Shown piece after piece: positions 63,250-64,000 of a DNA stretch of 64,000 nucleotides. The DNA lies in contig JAYWFU010000044.1 of assembly GCA_043778625.1 (NCBI GenBank), positions 23,281-87,280 on the forward strand, in the 5' to 3' direction. The translations under genes and the position numbers were made by a program. Under the pieces are notes generated by a model. The model searched no databases. It was not told the origin of the DNA and was given only the letters and a program-made list of their open reading frames with translations. Position 1 is the stretch's first letter, and each line of letters starts with the position of its first letter. The stretch comes from JACMRI01 sp043778625 (GTDB lineage: Bacteria > Bacteroidota > Bacteroidia > UBA4408).

Positions 63250-63293
63250 TACAAATCCCCCACTTAATTAAGCTATTAAGTGGGGGATTTGTA
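63250..63293. terminator. Long perfect inverted repeat after the efflux operon, probable terminator
   Basis: A 19-bp perfect stem (63250-63268 with 63275-63293) with a 6-base loop and a CCCCC/GGGGG core lies 27 bases past the pump stop codon. No T run follows on either strand, unlike the other terminators here, so the stem may act as a terminator, an mRNA stabiliser or something else. Confidence 0.6.
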
Positions 63294-63378
63294 CGTTAGG
63301 CTACCAATTTTAATCAAAAAATTATGTTCTAATAATTAAAATGTTATTTTTACATAACTAAATAAAATTTTATACTCA

Positions 63379-64000
63379 TGAAACAATTTTACACTGCCAC
63401 AAAAGCTATTATTGCTTTACTATTTCTAACAGCATTAACACTAACTACTCAAGCCCAAAACAACGTAGGCATAGGTACCACAACTCCTAACCCCAAAGCG
63501 GTATTGGAGTTACAAGCAACTGATAAAGGCTTACTAGTACCCCGCTTAACTACGGCGCAAATGAACGCCATAACCACCCCGCCCAATGGTTTGCTGGTGT
63601 ACAACACTACGCAAAACTGTTTTAATTACTACAACACTACTACCTTGGCGTGGAAGAGTATGTGCAGCACCACTGGCATAACCAATAGTGGCGACACAGT
63701 TATCATCAACCTACTAAAAGCCGACAGTATTTTTGCCAACTACCTTACCGTAAATAATGCTTTTATCAAAAACCTATTTGCCACTTACATTAAAGCCGAC
63801 AGTGCTTATATTAAAAACCTAGTAAGCAATTATATTAAAAGCGACAGCGCCTACATTAAACTACTACGTACCGATAGTATATTTACCAACTACCTGCAAG
63901 CACACTACATTGTAACCGATAGTATTTACGCACAATTGGGCCGTTTTGATAGCCTTGTAATTAAAGGCTTGAGTATTGATAGTTTGATAAAACAAATTAC
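63379..64000 (+). CDS. Fibre-like secreted protein with shared N-terminal module, 3' end cut by window
   Basis: The first 207 codons of a gene running off the right edge. A signal peptide (about 1-27, ending TQAQN) is followed by VGIGTTTPNPKAVLEL and ATDKGLLVPRLTTAQM, nearly the same module as in the gene at 35814, then LLVYNTT and a Trp-Lys turn near 92. From about residue 110 a stalk with five-residue periodicity begins, with repeats such as KADSAYIKNLVSNYI, KSDSAYIKLL and RTDSIFTNYLQ. The tip is not in the window. No T9SS domain can be assessed. Likely a third member of the modular fibre set. Confidence 0.82.

Overview
The window is AT-rich, gene-dense chromosomal DNA from a member of the phylum Bacteroidota, probably an environmental Chitinophagales/Saprospirales-like lineage. 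The assignment rests on several signs: many secreted proteins with type IX secretion system (T9SS) C-terminal sorting domains; T9SS parts PorX, PorD, PorT and PorP/SprF; SprB-like repeats; Omp28-related proteins; DUF6029, DUF6702 and DUF2461 proteins; weak Shine-Dalgarno signals; and several exact copies of the Bacteroidota -7 promoter element TAnnTTTG. The species cannot be read from the sequence. I see no rRNA, tRNA, insertion sequence, prophage or CRISPR array.

Layout. 1-13 kb: a 5'-truncated MBOAT acyltransferase, a 1613-residue surface protein, a DUF2461 protein, a T9SS-exported protein with one heme-c motif, DUF952 plus an NTP pyrophosphohydrolase, AhcY, an M1 metallopeptidase and a divergent DUF6702 protein. 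13.5-26.9 kb: RecF, a T9SS cargo coupled to a GH75 chitosanase-like lipoprotein, PorX, an RsmI-like methyltransferase, a large type B T9SS cargo with its PorP/SprF partner, a glycosyltransferase, a SerA-like dehydrogenase and a thioesterase. 27-38 kb: a glycine-rich fibre-like protein, a T9SS cargo, a CcmF-type heme lyase, a seven-heme cytochrome with TPRs, RnhB, and a phage-tail-fibre-like secreted protein with seven HxH motifs. 38-48 kb: sugar-phosphate isomerase, LipB, an orphan peptide-type ABC permease, CoaBC-PorD, UbiE-PorT, an FAD oxidoreductase, an HU/SPOR protein and Frr. 48-56.6 kb: flavoredoxin-like protein, two T9SS cargoes, and a cluster of Omp28, TlpA thioredoxin, DUF6029 and Omp28 lipoprotein. 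56.6-63.2 kb: a TetR regulator with a complete TolC/adaptor/RND permease pump. The right edge cuts a second fibre-like gene.

Three themes connect the genes. (1) Building and stocking the cell surface by T9SS: machinery genes sit beside housekeeping genes (coaBC-porD, ubiE-porT), and at least eight cargoes are scattered around. (2) Extracytoplasmic redox chemistry: a multiheme cytochrome, a heme lyase, a CxxCH-bearing T9SS cargo, a TlpA thioredoxin and two CxxC Omp28 proteins. (3) A set of three modular fibre-like proteins sharing one N-terminal module but carrying different stalks and tips; one has the histidine-pair signature of phage long-tail-fibre needles on a stalk of five-residue periodicity. 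This set is the least explained part of the window.
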